Shown: positions 48,559-58,215, counted from the stretch's first letter. The stretch is DNA of 64,000 nt from Mesorhizobium sp. M7A.F.Ca.US.008.03.1.1 (GCF_003997495.1 NZ_RZRU01000002.1:124001-188000); one strand, 5' to 3'. Numbers and translations: made by a program. Notes: generated by a model from the sequence alone, not told the origin.

Positions 48559-49554
48559 ATGACATCAGCGATATCGACCTCCCGCAGCGCCCAGGCCAAG
48601 GGCGACACGCCCATACTCACCCTGAGCGAGGCCGAGGTGAAAACCTGCATCGACCTGCGCCAGCTTCTCGACGCGCTCGCCGGCGGCTTCAAGGCGCTGT
48701 CCGGCGGCAAGGTCGTCAGTCCGGCGCGGCCGCAGCTCGATATTCCGCAGGCCGGCTATTCGCTGGCGATGCCAGCCTGGACGGTAGGCATGCATCTGAC
48801 GGTGAAGATCGTCAACGTCTTCGAGGGCAACATCGCCCTGGGCATCCCCAGCCACCTCGCCACCATCCATCTGTTCGACCCGCAGACAGGCATGCCGGTC
48901 TGCGTCATGGACGGCACCTATATCACCGCCGTGCGCACCTCCGGCTCGGCTGTGCTCTCGGTGCGTGAACTCGCCCGCCGCGACGCCAAGATCGCGACGG
49001 TGGTCGGCGCCGGTGTGCAGGCCGGCCAGCATTTGCATCTTTTGCCGCTGGTGCGCGACTTCGCCGAAATCCGAGTCGTCTCGAAGGAATTTGCTGATGC
49101 GAAGGCGCTCGCCGCACAGCATCCGGGCGTCGTCGCCGTCGCCGATGTCGAGGCCGCGGTGCGTTCGTCCGACGTCGTCTGCCTGGCAACGCATTCCTAC
49201 CAGCCGGTGATCTCCGCCGAATGGGTGCGACCCGGCAGCCACGTCTCGTCGGTCGGCGTCGCCCCGCCCGGCGGCGAGCTGCCGATCGAGCTTGTCAGCA
49301 GGGCCAGCCTGTTCGTCGAGACCAGGGACGCCTTTGCCCCTACCCCGGTCGGTTCCTGCGAACTCGCCGGTCTTGATCCGCAAACCGGAACCGAGCTCGG
49401 CCAGATGTTGCTCGGGCTGCGGCCGGGGCGGGTCAGCGCCGATCAGGTCACCGTCTACAAGGCGATGGGCGTCGCCATGGAAGACATGGTGGCCGCCGAC
49501 CTCGCCTACCGCGAGGCGGTTCGGCGGGGAACGGGACGTGTGGTTGCGCTGTAG
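48559..49554 (+). CDS. Ornithine cyclodeaminase/mu-crystallin family protein
   Basis: NAD(P)-dependent enzyme of 331 residues: N-terminal VKTCIDLRQLLDALAGGFKA, Rossmann site VVGAGVQAGQHLHLLPLVRD, catalytic-type Lys in LTVKIVNVFEGN and Asp in CVMDGTYITAVRTSGSA. Family members act as ornithine cyclodeaminase, alanine dehydrogenase or delta-1-pyrroline-2-carboxylate reductase; the sequence alone does not decide. The divergent Lrp gene supports amino acid catabolism. Confidence 0.9.
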   Translation: MTSAISTSRSAQAKGDTPILTLSEAEVKTCIDLRQLLDALAGGFKALSGGKVVSPARPQLDIPQAGYSLAMPAWTVGMHLTVKIVNVFEGNIALGIPSHLATIHLFDPQTGMPVCVMDGTYITAVRTSGSAVLSVRELARRDAKIATVVGAGVQAGQHLHLLPLVRDFAEIRVVSKEFADAKALAAQHPGVVAVADVEAAVRSSDVVCLATHSYQPVISAEWVRPGSHVSSVGVAPPGGELPIELVSRASLFVETRDAFAPTPVGSCELAGLDPQTGTELGQMLLGLRPGRVSADQVTVYKAMGVAMEDMVAADLAYREAVRRGTGRVVAL

Positions 49555-49678
49555 CGGAGCCGCTCAATTGTTGAAGCCAGCGCCGCCCGTGGATAGGATC
49601 GTCCTTCTTCCGTTTACGGGGAGAAGATGGCGGCAGCCAGATGAGGGGCGGCACCGACGTGGAGGGTTGGGACCAGCC

Positions 49679-50296
49679 CTATCCCTCCACCGTCTCCAGC
49701 ACGCTCAGCAGCGTGCCTTCCATGTCCGGTTCGTCGCCGGAGCAGACGCACAGCATCTCGGCGTCGCCTTCGCCGACCGACAAATAGGCGTGGCCCATGG
49801 TGGAATCGATGTAGACGCTTTCGCCCTGTTTCAGCCGCACCGGCGCGTACTGGTCGGTGTGCAGTTCGATCTCGCCCTTGAGCACGATCAAAAATTCCTC
49901 GCCGGCATGCCTGGTCAGCGGGCCGAACTCCTGCGGCGTGCGGGCGCGGGCATAGGCGTGGATCGGCACCATGCGCTTGCGCACCAGGTCGGTCGCCAGA
50001 TAGCGGTAGTCGTAGTTGCGGGTCAGCTGGCGCAGCGTGTTGGACTGCGAGGTCACCGAACGCCGGGTACGCGCAGACGGCTGCTTGCGGTCGCCGCTGA
50101 GCAGTTCAGTGACATGGATGCCCAGCCCCTCGCAGATCTGCAGCAGCTTGTCGTAGCTCAGCGACATCTGGTCGTTCTCGACCTTGGAGAGCGTCGACAC
50201 CGCGACGCCGGTCAGCGTGCTGACCTCCTGCAAGGTCCAGCCATGCATCTTCCTCAAGCCGCGCAGGCAATCACCGAGGTTCGGTTGCTCCGACAT
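49679..50296 (-). CDS. XRE family regulator with C-terminal cupin
   Basis: Regulator of 205 residues: HTH at about 5-60 (CLRGLRKMHGWTLQEVSTLT, VAVSTLSKVENDQMSLSYDK) and a cupin sensor at about 120-195 (RHAGEEFLIVLKGEIELHTD, VRLKQGESVYIDSTMGHAYL). This class (PuuR/SutR-like) responds to small metabolites. Start 50296 follows CAGGAGCTGACG. It is divergent from the DAO-type oxidase gene (50431), with an AT-rich promoter zone between them, so it probably controls the 50.4-54.4 kb gene set. Confidence 0.9.
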   Translation of the reverse strand: MSEQPNLGDCLRGLRKMHGWTLQEVSTLTGVAVSTLSKVENDQMSLSYDKLLQICEGLGIHVTELLSGDRKQPSARTRRSVTSQSNTLRQLTRNYDYRYLATDLVRKRMVPIHAYARARTPQEFGPLTRHAGEEFLIVLKGEIELHTDQYAPVRLKQGESVYIDSTMGHAYLSVGEGDAEMLCVCSGDEPDMEGTLLSVLETVEG

Positions 50297-50430
50297 CGTC
50301 AGCTCCTGGCACGGCCACGGGCCGCTTCTTCCCCCTAGGTAGTCCAACTCCCTGCCGCTATCAACAACGCTAACAATTTTCTTATACGCTAAATATTGAC
50401 TGGATAAGAAATTATTTCTACCCCTAGGAG

Positions 50431-51564
50431 ATGCAGTCGAAGTTCTCTCAGAAAATCGTCGTCATCGGCGGCGGCATCGCCGGCCTTTCGCTGGCGGCGG
50501 CCGTGCAGCCCTGGGCCGAGGTCACCGTGCTCGAGCGCGAGCCGCATCTCGGCTATCACGCCAGCGGCCGCTCGGCGGCGCTGTTTTCAGAAACCTACGG
50601 CAATGCGCTGGTGCGGGCGCTGTCGCTGGCCAGCCGGCAGGCGATCATCGATGGCGGCTTCGCCGCCCACCGGCGCGGAGCGTTGCATGTCGGCGGTGTT
50701 GAGGACAATGCCGCCATCGATCGCATGGCGGCCGAGATGCAGGCGCTGGTGCCGAGCGTGCGGCGCCTGTCGGCTGCGGAAGTCAACGCACTGGTCCCGG
50801 TCATCGCCACCGAATCCACCTGCGGCGGCGTGCATGAACCCGGCGCGCTCGATGTCGACACAGGAAAGATGCTTGCGGCTTCAGCCTCCACACTCAAGGC
50901 GGGCGGCGGCGTGATCCGCACCGGCGAAGAGGTCCGTGAGATCGCGCGCACGGCAGCCAGCTTCAGCGTCACCACCAATGCCGGCGCCTACGAGGCCGAG
51001 ATTATCGTCAACGCCGCCGGCGCCTGGGTCGATGTCGTCGCCGGGCTGGCTGGCCTCCCCGGTCTCGGCTTCCGGCCCAAGCGCCGCACCGCCTTCCTGT
51101 TCGATCCACCCGCCGGCACGGACATCAGCGCCTGGCCGCTGGTGGTCGATTTGCACGAGCAGTTCTATTTCAAGCCGGATGCCGGCAGGCTGATCGGCTC
51201 GCTCGCCGACGAAACCGATTCCGCGCCTTGCGACGCCTACCCCGAGGACATCGACGTCGCCATCGCCGTCGACCGCATCGAACAGGCGACATCGCTGCGC
51301 ATCGGCCGTCCGTCGACGCCCTGGGCGGGCCTGCGCACCTTTTCGCCCGACCGCACTCCAGTCGTCGGCTTCGACCCGCGCCTGCCCGGCTTCTTCTGGC
51401 TCGGCGGCCAGGGCGGCTACGGTTTCCAGGTGTCGCTGACGCTGGCGCGGTTGGGTTCGGCGCTGCTGCGCGGCCAACCCCTGCCGGACGATCTCACGGC
51501 ACGCGGCGTCACTTCTGCCGCGCTGACGCCTGACCGTTTCCTCAACCCGGCGGCGACGCCATGA
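50431..51564 (+). CDS. FAD-dependent oxidoreductase, DAO family
   Basis: DAO-type flavoprotein of 377 residues: FAD-binding IVVIGGGIAGLSLAAAVQPW, VLEREPHLGYHASGRSAALF, and the C-terminal HxxGQGG-like LPGFFWLGGQGGYGFQVSLT. It would oxidise amino or imino acids with electrons passed to O2 or quinone. It lies first in a plus-strand set with a peptide-binding protein and a serine hydrolase, under the XRE-cupin regulator. Start after CTAGGAG. Confidence 0.9.
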   Translation: MQSKFSQKIVVIGGGIAGLSLAAAVQPWAEVTVLEREPHLGYHASGRSAALFSETYGNALVRALSLASRQAIIDGGFAAHRRGALHVGGVEDNAAIDRMAAEMQALVPSVRRLSAAEVNALVPVIATESTCGGVHEPGALDVDTGKMLAASASTLKAGGGVIRTGEEVREIARTAASFSVTTNAGAYEAEIIVNAAGAWVDVVAGLAGLPGLGFRPKRRTAFLFDPPAGTDISAWPLVVDLHEQFYFKPDAGRLIGSLADETDSAPCDAYPEDIDVAIAVDRIEQATSLRIGRPSTPWAGLRTFSPDRTPVVGFDPRLPGFFWLGGQGGYGFQVSLTLARLGSALLRGQPLPDDLTARGVTSAALTPDRFLNPAATP

Positions 51565-51619
51565 ACTTCACCGGCCTGTCCTTCCCTCAACCCGTTATGT
51601 GTCATCAGGAGCGTTTGCG

Positions 51620-53224
51620 ATGAAATCCACCGTTCTGCACGCAGTGCTTACCTCGTCCCTGCTGGCCTCATCCGTCCTTCTCGGCGGGCAGGCCTATGCC
51701 AAAACCCTGGTCTATTGCTCGGAAGCCAATCCCGAGACCTTCAACCCGGCGATCGGCATCGCAGATTCGACCATGGACGCCGCCGCCAAGACGATTTTCA
51801 ACCGGCTGATCGAGTTCAAGCCGGGCACGACCGAAGTCGGTCCGGCGCTGGCCGAAAGCTGGGACGTTTCGCCCGACGGCAAGACCTACACGCTCCATCT
51901 CAGGCACGGGGTGAAATTCCAGTCGAACGACCATTTCACGCCCTCGCGCGATTTCAACGCCGATGACGTGCTCTACACATTCAACCGCCAGCGCGATGCC
52001 GACAATCCCTACCACAAGCTCGGCGGCGGCGCTTACGAGTACTTCAACGCGCTGGGCATGGGCACGCTGATCGACAAGATAGACAAGGTCGACGATTACA
52101 CCGTGCGCTTCACGCTGACGGCAGCCAACGTCACCTTCCTGCCCGGCATCGCGCTCGACTATCTCTCCATCCTGTCGCTGGAGCAGACCGAAAAGATGGT
52201 CGCGGCCGGCACGCCGGAACTGATCGATAGCGAACCCGTCGGCACCGGCCCGTTCGTGCTGCAGGCCTATGTGCCCGACAGCCAGATCCGCTATGCCGCC
52301 AACAAGGATTACTGGCGCGGCGCGCCGAAGATCGACACGTTGGTCTTCGCCATCACGCCCGAGCCGACCACCCGCGTCGAGCGCCTCAAGGCCAATGAAT
52401 GCCAGGTCGCCGCCCCGCCACCGCCCAGTGCAGTCGCCGGTTTGCGCACCGATCCCGACATCACCGTGCTCGACCTCAAGGGCCAGAACATCGGCATTCT
52501 CGGCTTCAATGTCGAACACCAGCCGCTCGGCGACGTGCGCGTGCGCATGGCGCTGGCCAAGGCCGTCGACCGCAAGGCGATCGTCGACGCCGTCTATGCC
52601 GGCGCCGGCACGGTCGCCGGCAGCGTCGTGCCGCCGGCGCAGATCGGCGCCGTCACCGACGCCGGCATCGATTATGACCCGGATGGCGCCAAGAAGCTGC
52701 TGAAGGAAGCCGGCCACGAGAGCGACCTGAAAATCAGCCTGTGGGCGATGCCGGTGTCGCGGCCCTACAACCCCAATGCCAAGCGCATGGCCGAGATGAT
52801 TCAGGCCGACTGGGCGAAGGTCGGCGTCAAGGCCGAGATCGTCAGCTTCGAATGGGGTGAATATCTCAAGCGCACCGCGGCGGGCGAACAGGACGCCTAT
52901 CTGCTCGGCGGCAGCAGCGATAATGGCGACCCCGACAACATGCTGAGCTACCTGCTCTCCTGCGACGGCGTGAAGGGCGGCTCGAACCGCTCGCGCTGGT
53001 GCGATCCAGCCTTCGAGAAGCTGCTGCAGGACGGCCGCGTCGCCGCCGATCCGAAACAGCGCGCCGACATCTACGCCAGAGCGCAGGCGATCCTGAAGGT
53101 CGAGGTGCCGGTGGCGCCGATCGCCCATTCGGTGGTGGCGATTCCGATCCGCAAGAGCGTGCTCAACTACGTGCTCGACCCCTTCGGCCGGCAGAACTTT
53201 GCCGCGGTCGATATGGCGGAGTGA
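51620..53224 (+). CDS. ABC transporter substrate-binding protein, peptide type (family 5)
   Basis: Periplasmic solute-binding protein of 534 residues (DppA/OppA-type). A signal peptide MKSTVLHAVLTSSLLASSVL (AYA cut) is followed by KTLVYCSEANPETFNPAIGI and the family motif FNRLIEFKPGTTEVGPALAE; the C-terminus has VPVAPIAHSVVAIPIRKSVL. It should bind di- or oligopeptides, or haem/aminolevulinate-like ligands. No permease or ATPase genes lie beside it in this window, so it works with a transporter encoded elsewhere. Confidence 0.92.
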   Translation: MKSTVLHAVLTSSLLASSVLLGGQAYAKTLVYCSEANPETFNPAIGIADSTMDAAAKTIFNRLIEFKPGTTEVGPALAESWDVSPDGKTYTLHLRHGVKFQSNDHFTPSRDFNADDVLYTFNRQRDADNPYHKLGGGAYEYFNALGMGTLIDKIDKVDDYTVRFTLTAANVTFLPGIALDYLSILSLEQTEKMVAAGTPELIDSEPVGTGPFVLQAYVPDSQIRYAANKDYWRGAPKIDTLVFAITPEPTTRVERLKANECQVAAPPPPSAVAGLRTDPDITVLDLKGQNIGILGFNVEHQPLGDVRVRMALAKAVDRKAIVDAVYAGAGTVAGSVVPPAQIGAVTDAGIDYDPDGAKKLLKEAGHESDLKISLWAMPVSRPYNPNAKRMAEMIQADWAKVGVKAEIVSFEWGEYLKRTAAGEQDAYLLGGSSDNGDPDNMLSYLLSCDGVKGGSNRSRWCDPAFEKLLQDGRVAADPKQRADIYARAQAILKVEVPVAPIAHSVVAIPIRKSVLNYVLDPFGRQNFAAVDMAE

Positions 53225-53308
53225 AGCTGGGCGACCCTGCCCTCGGGCTCGGCCCGAGGACGCACCGGCATCTATGAAACCAGCAATTTAGCGGCGAAAG
53301 CGGAATCC

Positions 53309-54409
53309 ATGCGTGAAGACCTGAACGCCCTCCTCAAGTCCTATCTCACCGATGGCGCGGTAGGCGCCTCGCTCGCCTACTCTACAGGCGCCGCACCAAC
53401 CGCCCTCACCGCCGGCCTCGCCGACCGGGAGCATGGCATTGCCGTCTCGCCTGAACGCCTGTTCAAGATCGGCAGTTGCACCAAGACCTTCGTTGCCGCG
53501 GCCTTGGTCAAGCTCGCCCAGGACGGCAAGCTCGACCTCGGAGCGCCGATCTCCGGCTGGTTTCCCGACCTGCCGGGCGCCGGCGCCATTTCGGTGCTTC
53601 AACTGATCAACCACCGCAGCGGCCTGCCCGAATTCGAATACTACATTCCGATGGACCCGAGCCGGCAATGGACGCCGCAACAGCTGGTCGACATCGCCTT
53701 CGCCTCCGACAAGCAGAAGGCGCCGGGCGGACCCGCCGTCTACAACAACACCGGCTATGTGCTGGCCGGCATGGTGATCGAGACGGTCTCAGGCCAGTCG
53801 TTGGGCGGCTACGTCAGAAGCGCCGTGCTGCAGCCGCTCGGCCTGGAAAATACCTGGTCGCCAGCCACCGAAGCCTTTCCGGAAAAATCGATGGTGCGCG
53901 GCTACTACCACCGGCCGCCGCCGCCGGCGAATGCGCCCACAGATATCGCCTCGGGCGGCGAGATGTGGCGCATGGATGGCGTGATGCCCTACTCCGATGC
54001 GCTGCAGGATTCCTCCGATTCCTTCCCGTTCGGCGCCGCCTATGGCTGCGGCGACATGGTGTCGACGCCGTCCAATATGGTGAGCTTCATGCGCGGCCTG
54101 TTTTCCGGCAGAGTGCTGTCGCCGCCGTTCTTCGCCGAGATGTTCGAACACCGCGTGCCGGCGAGTTTTCCGGGCACCCGCATGCGCGAGACCGGCGCCG
54201 GCATGTTCCAGAGCACCTACGCCGACCGCGCCTTCTACGGCCACCAGGGCAGCATTCCCGGCTACGTCGCCGTCATGCTGCACGATCCGATCTCGGGGTT
54301 GACCATCGCCATGACCAGCAATGTCGGCTCCGGCAACCGGCTGTCCTTCCAGGCCAGTGGCCTGCATCCGGTGGTCGATAAGGCGATCCAGATCATTCTG
54401 CGAGACTGA
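53309..54409 (+). CDS. Serine hydrolase, beta-lactamase/D-aminopeptidase fold
   Basis: Class C beta-lactamase-fold hydrolase of 366 residues with no signal peptide: SxxK motif GSCTKTF (Ser56, Lys59), YxN motif AVYNNTGY (Tyr145, Asn147), and the third motif position near YGHQGSIPGY (HxG in place of KTG). Cytoplasmic relatives include D-aminopeptidases and D-amino-acid amidases; others are esterases. Next to a peptide-binding protein and DAO-type oxidase, peptide hydrolysis is plausible (inference). Confidence 0.88.
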   Translation: MREDLNALLKSYLTDGAVGASLAYSTGAAPTALTAGLADREHGIAVSPERLFKIGSCTKTFVAAALVKLAQDGKLDLGAPISGWFPDLPGAGAISVLQLINHRSGLPEFEYYIPMDPSRQWTPQQLVDIAFASDKQKAPGGPAVYNNTGYVLAGMVIETVSGQSLGGYVRSAVLQPLGLENTWSPATEAFPEKSMVRGYYHRPPPPANAPTDIASGGEMWRMDGVMPYSDALQDSSDSFPFGAAYGCGDMVSTPSNMVSFMRGLFSGRVLSPPFFAEMFEHRVPASFPGTRMRETGAGMFQSTYADRAFYGHQGSIPGYVAVMLHDPISGLTIAMTSNVGSGNRLSFQASGLHPVVDKAIQIILRD

Positions 54410-54570
54410 CCCTATTCACCCAAAAGACCTCGAGACCCACGGCCGCCGCAATGATTTCCGGATTGTCCTTTGCCGTCATGCGGCAGGTTTGGTGGCATTT
54501 GAATAAAAGCCGCTTGTGGATATTTACCCGGCGTTCCCTCGTCTCCGGCAAGGTCTTTTAGGGCGGGATC

Positions 54571-54777
54571 ATGGAGGGACCATTGACCAGCGATTTTTCA
54601 GCCGCCCGCATCCACCTCGAACGCGCCTATCATTATCTGCAGGGCAATGACGAGACGAGTCGCGCGGCCTGTGACGCGCTCGATCTGTTGATCGAAGCGG
54701 TGACGGAGGCGCAGCACAGGCGACCCGAGGCTGGAGTGCTGGAGTTTCCGCAATCGACGGCGCGGCGAACCGGATAG
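54571..54777 (+). CDS. Hypothetical protein, 68 aa
   Basis: Soluble helical protein of 68 residues (FSAARIHLERAYHYLQGNDE, DALDLLIEAVTEAQHRR). The pattern of paired helices with Tyr/His is common among rhizobial small proteins. GGGCGGGATC precedes the ATG. It converges on the GGDEF/EAL gene. Not recognised. Confidence 0.65.
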   Translation: MEGPLTSDFSAARIHLERAYHYLQGNDETSRAACDALDLLIEAVTEAQHRRPEAGVLEFPQSTARRTG

Positions 54778-54831
54778 AATGTGTCGAGTTTCAGGCCAGT
54801 CCGGCCTGGCCTGAAACTCGGCGCACCCGGA

Positions 54832-56970
54832 TCACGATGCCTTGCGGGCCGCCGCTCCCTTGGTCGCGCGCGCGACGATTCGCTCCAGCGGCTCCGGCCG
54901 GTGCAGCAAGAATCCCTGGCCGAAGGCGACCCCCATGTCGCTCAACATGGCCAGCGTGTCCTGCCGTTCGATCTTCTCACCGACCACGTCGCAGCCGAGG
55001 CTGCGGGCAATGCTGGTGATGGCCAGCACGATCTCGCGGTCGAAGCGGCTTTGCGTGATGTGTTCGACGAAGGAACCGTCGATCTTGATCGTGTCGACGG
55101 GGAACCGCCTGAGATATTCGAACGAGCTCATGCCGGCGCCGAAATCGTCGAGGCTGACGCGGCAGCGCCGCTCGCGCGCCTTGCGCACGAACTGTTCGGC
55201 GGCGTCGAAATTGGTGACGGCGGCGGTTTCGGTGATCTCGAAGCCGATGCCCGAATGCGGCGCTCCGGTTTCTTCTATGACGCTGTCCACGAAGTCCCAA
55301 AGCTGCGGATCGCTCAGCGTCTGCGCCGACAGATTGAAGCCAAGCGTCAGCGCCCCCGAACTCAAGGCGGCACCATGCCGCGACAGCGCGGTGCGGATGA
55401 TCCAGCGGTCGAGCCGCGACGCGATGCCGAACCGCTCGGCCACCGGAATGAACTCGCCGGGTGGCACCAGCCGGCCGTTGCGTGCGGCGAGCCTGGCCAA
55501 CACTTCGACATGGCGGCTTTCCTGCCAGGGGCGGCCCAGCCGATGGATTTCCTGGCCAAACAGCTTCAGCCTTCCGTCTTCCATGGCATCGACCGTATCG
55601 GCGACGACGCGCGCCGCGTTGAGGCCACCCGAACCCGATGCCGTATCGGTGGAGAAGACGGCAAATCGGTTTCGCCCGGCAGCCTTGGCCGCGTAGCAGG
55701 CGTCGTCGGCGCAGGCCAGCGCGTCGGCCACCGTCGTGTTGGCGTCATCGACGAAAGCGATGCCGATCGAGGCCGCCAGCTTGCGCGACGTGGCCGTCGA
55801 TCCTAGTTCGGCATCGCGAACCGCGGCAAGTACCGCGCCGGCCAACCGCCCGGCCTGCGCCGCATCGCAATTGGGCATCAGCAGCGCGAACTCGTCACCG
55901 CCCAGGCGCGCGGCATGCGCCGTCGCGGGAAGGCAACCCAGAATGCCGTGGGCGACGCTTTTCAGTGCCAGGTCGCCGGCCGCGTGGCCGGCAAAATCGT
56001 TGAGCGCCTTGAAGTAGTCGAGATCGACATAGAATACGGAAAGCGGCAGCAACTGCGGGGCCGCGATATGATCGGCCAGCAGCCGGTCGAATGCGGCGCG
56101 GTTCAAGAGACCGGTGAGCGCGTCATGGCGGGCCGCATAGGCAAGCTCCTGCTCGCGCTGCTTGTCTTCGGTGATGTCGCGCACCGTACCCAGGATCTGC
56201 CCCGCCAGCCGGCGGTCCGGGATTTGCGGATCGGCGATGAAACGCAGCAGGGATTCTATGTGCCGGACCTCTCCGTCGCGCCGGACGATGCGGTACTGCA
56301 CGGCGGTGACCTTGTCCGTTTCGAGCGGCACCAGATGCGCGCGCGACGCGGCCTCCTTGTCGTCCGGATGCAGATAGCCGAACCAGTGGTCGCGCTCGAC
56401 TTCGGCGGTGTCGGAGACAAGCCCGAAAATCTCCCTGGTGCGTTCGTCCCAATAGCTTTTGCCGGTGGCGAGGTCGTGGTGCCAGATGCCGGTGCCGCTG
56501 GCGGCGAGCGCCAGGCGGAAGCGCACATTGACCTGCTCGAGTTCGGCTTCGGCGGCCTTCTGCTTGGAGATGTCGGTCTGCACACCCATCAGCCTGAGCG
56601 GCTTTCCCATCGAGTCGCGCTCGACGACGCCGCCGCGATCGAGCACCCACACCCAGTGTCCCTGCTTGTGCTTCAGCCGCAATTCGGTCTCGATGGCGTC
56701 GGTCAGGCCGGCAATGTGGCGGTCGCCGCTGGCCAGCGCCCGCTCGCGGTCGTCGGGATGGGTCAGTTGCAGCCACAGGTCGCTGGTGTTGGCAAGTTCG
56801 CTCTCATCGTAGCCCAGCATCCGCGCCCAGGTCGCGGAATAGAAGCAGTCGCCGGTTACAAGATCCCAGTCCCAAACGCCAAGATGGGCGCGCTCCAGGG
56901 CCTTGGCCCAGAACGTTCCATTGCGACTTTTCTTGCCCTGACGCGCCATCGTCTGCTTCGCCTGCCCCAT
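54832..56970 (-). CDS. PAS-PAS-GGDEF-EAL protein with degenerate EAL motif
   Basis: Soluble signalling protein of 712 residues. Two PAS domains with PAC ends (HLGVWDWDLVTGDCFYSATW; GTGIWHHDLATGKSYWDERT) precede a GGDEF domain with intact active site RLGGDEFALL (about residue 360) and an EAL domain. In the EAL domain the signature reads EVL, LYQPI reads LFGQEI, and the loop reads SLDDFGAGMSSFEYL, VGEKIE. It probably makes cyclic di-GMP, while the phosphodiesterase half is likely inactive or regulatory. ATG 56970 or 56949 may be the start; neither has a clear ribosome site. Confidence 0.88.
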   Translation of the reverse strand: MGQAKQTMARQGKKSRNGTFWAKALERAHLGVWDWDLVTGDCFYSATWARMLGYDESELANTSDLWLQLTHPDDRERALASGDRHIAGLTDAIETELRLKHKQGHWVWVLDRGGVVERDSMGKPLRLMGVQTDISKQKAAEAELEQVNVRFRLALAASGTGIWHHDLATGKSYWDERTREIFGLVSDTAEVERDHWFGYLHPDDKEAASRAHLVPLETDKVTAVQYRIVRRDGEVRHIESLLRFIADPQIPDRRLAGQILGTVRDITEDKQREQELAYAARHDALTGLLNRAAFDRLLADHIAAPQLLPLSVFYVDLDYFKALNDFAGHAAGDLALKSVAHGILGCLPATAHAARLGGDEFALLMPNCDAAQAGRLAGAVLAAVRDAELGSTATSRKLAASIGIAFVDDANTTVADALACADDACYAAKAAGRNRFAVFSTDTASGSGGLNAARVVADTVDAMEDGRLKLFGQEIHRLGRPWQESRHVEVLARLAARNGRLVPPGEFIPVAERFGIASRLDRWIIRTALSRHGAALSSGALTLGFNLSAQTLSDPQLWDFVDSVIEETGAPHSGIGFEITETAAVTNFDAAEQFVRKARERRCRVSLDDFGAGMSSFEYLRRFPVDTIKIDGSFVEHITQSRFDREIVLAITSIARSLGCDVVGEKIERQDTLAMLSDMGVAFGQGFLLHRPEPLERIVARATKGAAARKAS

Positions 56971-57168
56971 CCCCGGGCAATCTGCGGCAAAACCAGAGAA
57001 GAAACAGTTACCGCGGCGGGCGGGCTGCATTGTTGGCCCCCGCCTGCCGCCTCCGCTCTTCGATTGGCCGGCAAGTATCGGAGTTTCGCATCGGCCGGAT
57101 ATTCCTAGTCATGGCTCCAGGTCATCGGCGGCGCCGATGATCCCATGCAAAGACAAGAGGACCTCCCA

Positions 57169-57618
57169 ATGACCAAGCAAGAAGACAACAAGGCCGTCGT
57201 CGTCAGATGGTTCACCGACTTCTGGGGTGAAAGCTGCGACCTGTCCGTCGTCCACGACATCGCGGCACCCGACATGCTGCTGAAATACTCGCTGCACGAG
57301 CAGCGCCGCGGCCGCGACGACATCAAGGCCTTCATGACCGATTTCCGTGCCGCCTTCCCGGACCTCAACTTCTGGGCCACGGCCGACCTGATTGCCGAGG
57401 GCGACTATGTCGTCGGCCAGTGGGAGGGCGGCGGCACGCATACCGGCCCCGCCTTCGGCGACTTCCTCGCCGGCTCGCTGCCGGCCGCCACCGGCCGAAC
57501 CATGCGCTTCACCGGCACCACGGTGCTGAAGGTGGTCGACGGCAGGATCGTCGAGGAGATCGGCCTCGATGACGGCGTCACCGCCCTCACCCAGCTCGGT
57601 CTGATCAAGGCCGCCTGA
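57169..57618 (+). CDS. SnoaL-like polyketide cyclase family protein
   Basis: Small NTF2/SnoaL-fold protein of 149 residues: VVVRWFTDFWGESCDLSVVH, RRGRDDIKAFMTDFRAAFPD, VVGQWEGGGTHTGPAFGDFL and VLKVVDGRIVEEIGLDDGVT. It has the size and pattern of ester cyclases and predicted isomerases; no polyketide genes are near, so the true substrate is unknown. The start at 57169 follows AAGAGGACC. Confidence 0.88.
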   Translation: MTKQEDNKAVVVRWFTDFWGESCDLSVVHDIAAPDMLLKYSLHEQRRGRDDIKAFMTDFRAAFPDLNFWATADLIAEGDYVVGQWEGGGTHTGPAFGDFLAGSLPAATGRTMRFTGTTVLKVVDGRIVEEIGLDDGVTALTQLGLIKAA

Positions 57619-57678
57619 GGCGATCAGGCAAAACGATCGTTGGGGCCAGGCGGCGTCAATGCCGCCTGGCCTCATCGC

Positions 57679-58215
57679 TTACTGGCTCGGCGCCATCGCG
57701 TGCTCGCATGACACTTTCGGGTTCATGTCGGCGAACGTGCCGGTCGGATTGCCCTTCCAGGCCCATACATGCAGTTCGTAGAATTCACCCAGGCCATAGC
57801 GGTTGGGGGCGCTGTTGAAGTTGAACAGCTGTGCGTCCAACGATGCCGGTCCTTTCGAAGTGATGTACTCGACTGCCACCAATTGCAGCGTGCCATCGGC
57901 CATCGGCTCGTACATCACAGCTTCGGGACGGGCGATGTCGATCTTGTCGTCCTTCAGATAGTGGCCGTTGACATAGTGAATGCCCATGGCGCCGCCGGTG
58001 ATGCCGCTGGCACAGGAAATAGGCGAATAGCCCTCTAATACCGCTGCCTTGACGTCGACAAACCGGCTGTTGGCAGCCCGCACCTTGTCGGCCAGCGGGT
58101 TGGGGCCGGAGGCAGTTTCAGCCGGCTCCTGATGCGCCTGCGCGAGGGTGGTGCAGATTGCCAGCATGGTCCCCGCCATAAGAAGTCCGCTGCGAAAGTT
58201 CGATATCATCTTCAT
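57679..58215 (-). CDS. Secreted hypothetical protein, 178 aa
   Basis: Exported protein of 178 residues: signal peptide (LLMAGTMLAICTTLAQA, cut near AHQ), then a domain with CASGITGGAMGIHYVN, ARPEAVMYEP and DGTLQLVAVEYI, which I recall as a conserved pattern in rhizobial and burkholderial periplasmic proteins of unknown role. Two Cys (ISCASG, VSCEHA) may pair. It converges on the SnoaL gene. Confidence 0.75.
   Translation of the reverse strand: MKMISNFRSGLLMAGTMLAICTTLAQAHQEPAETASGPNPLADKVRAANSRFVDVKAAVLEGYSPISCASGITGGAMGIHYVNGHYLKDDKIDIARPEAVMYEPMADGTLQLVAVEYITSKGPASLDAQLFNFNSAPNRYGLGEFYELHVWAWKGNPTGTFADMNPKVSCEHAMAPSQ

Noticed and set aside
51668-53128. 486-residue minus-strand frame opposite the peptide-binding protein gene
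   Set aside because: Shadow of a well-supported binding protein with signal peptide and family motifs.
55915-57108. 397-residue plus-strand frame opposite the PAS/GGDEF gene
   Set aside because: No domain pattern; the minus strand carries intact PAS and GGDEF motifs.
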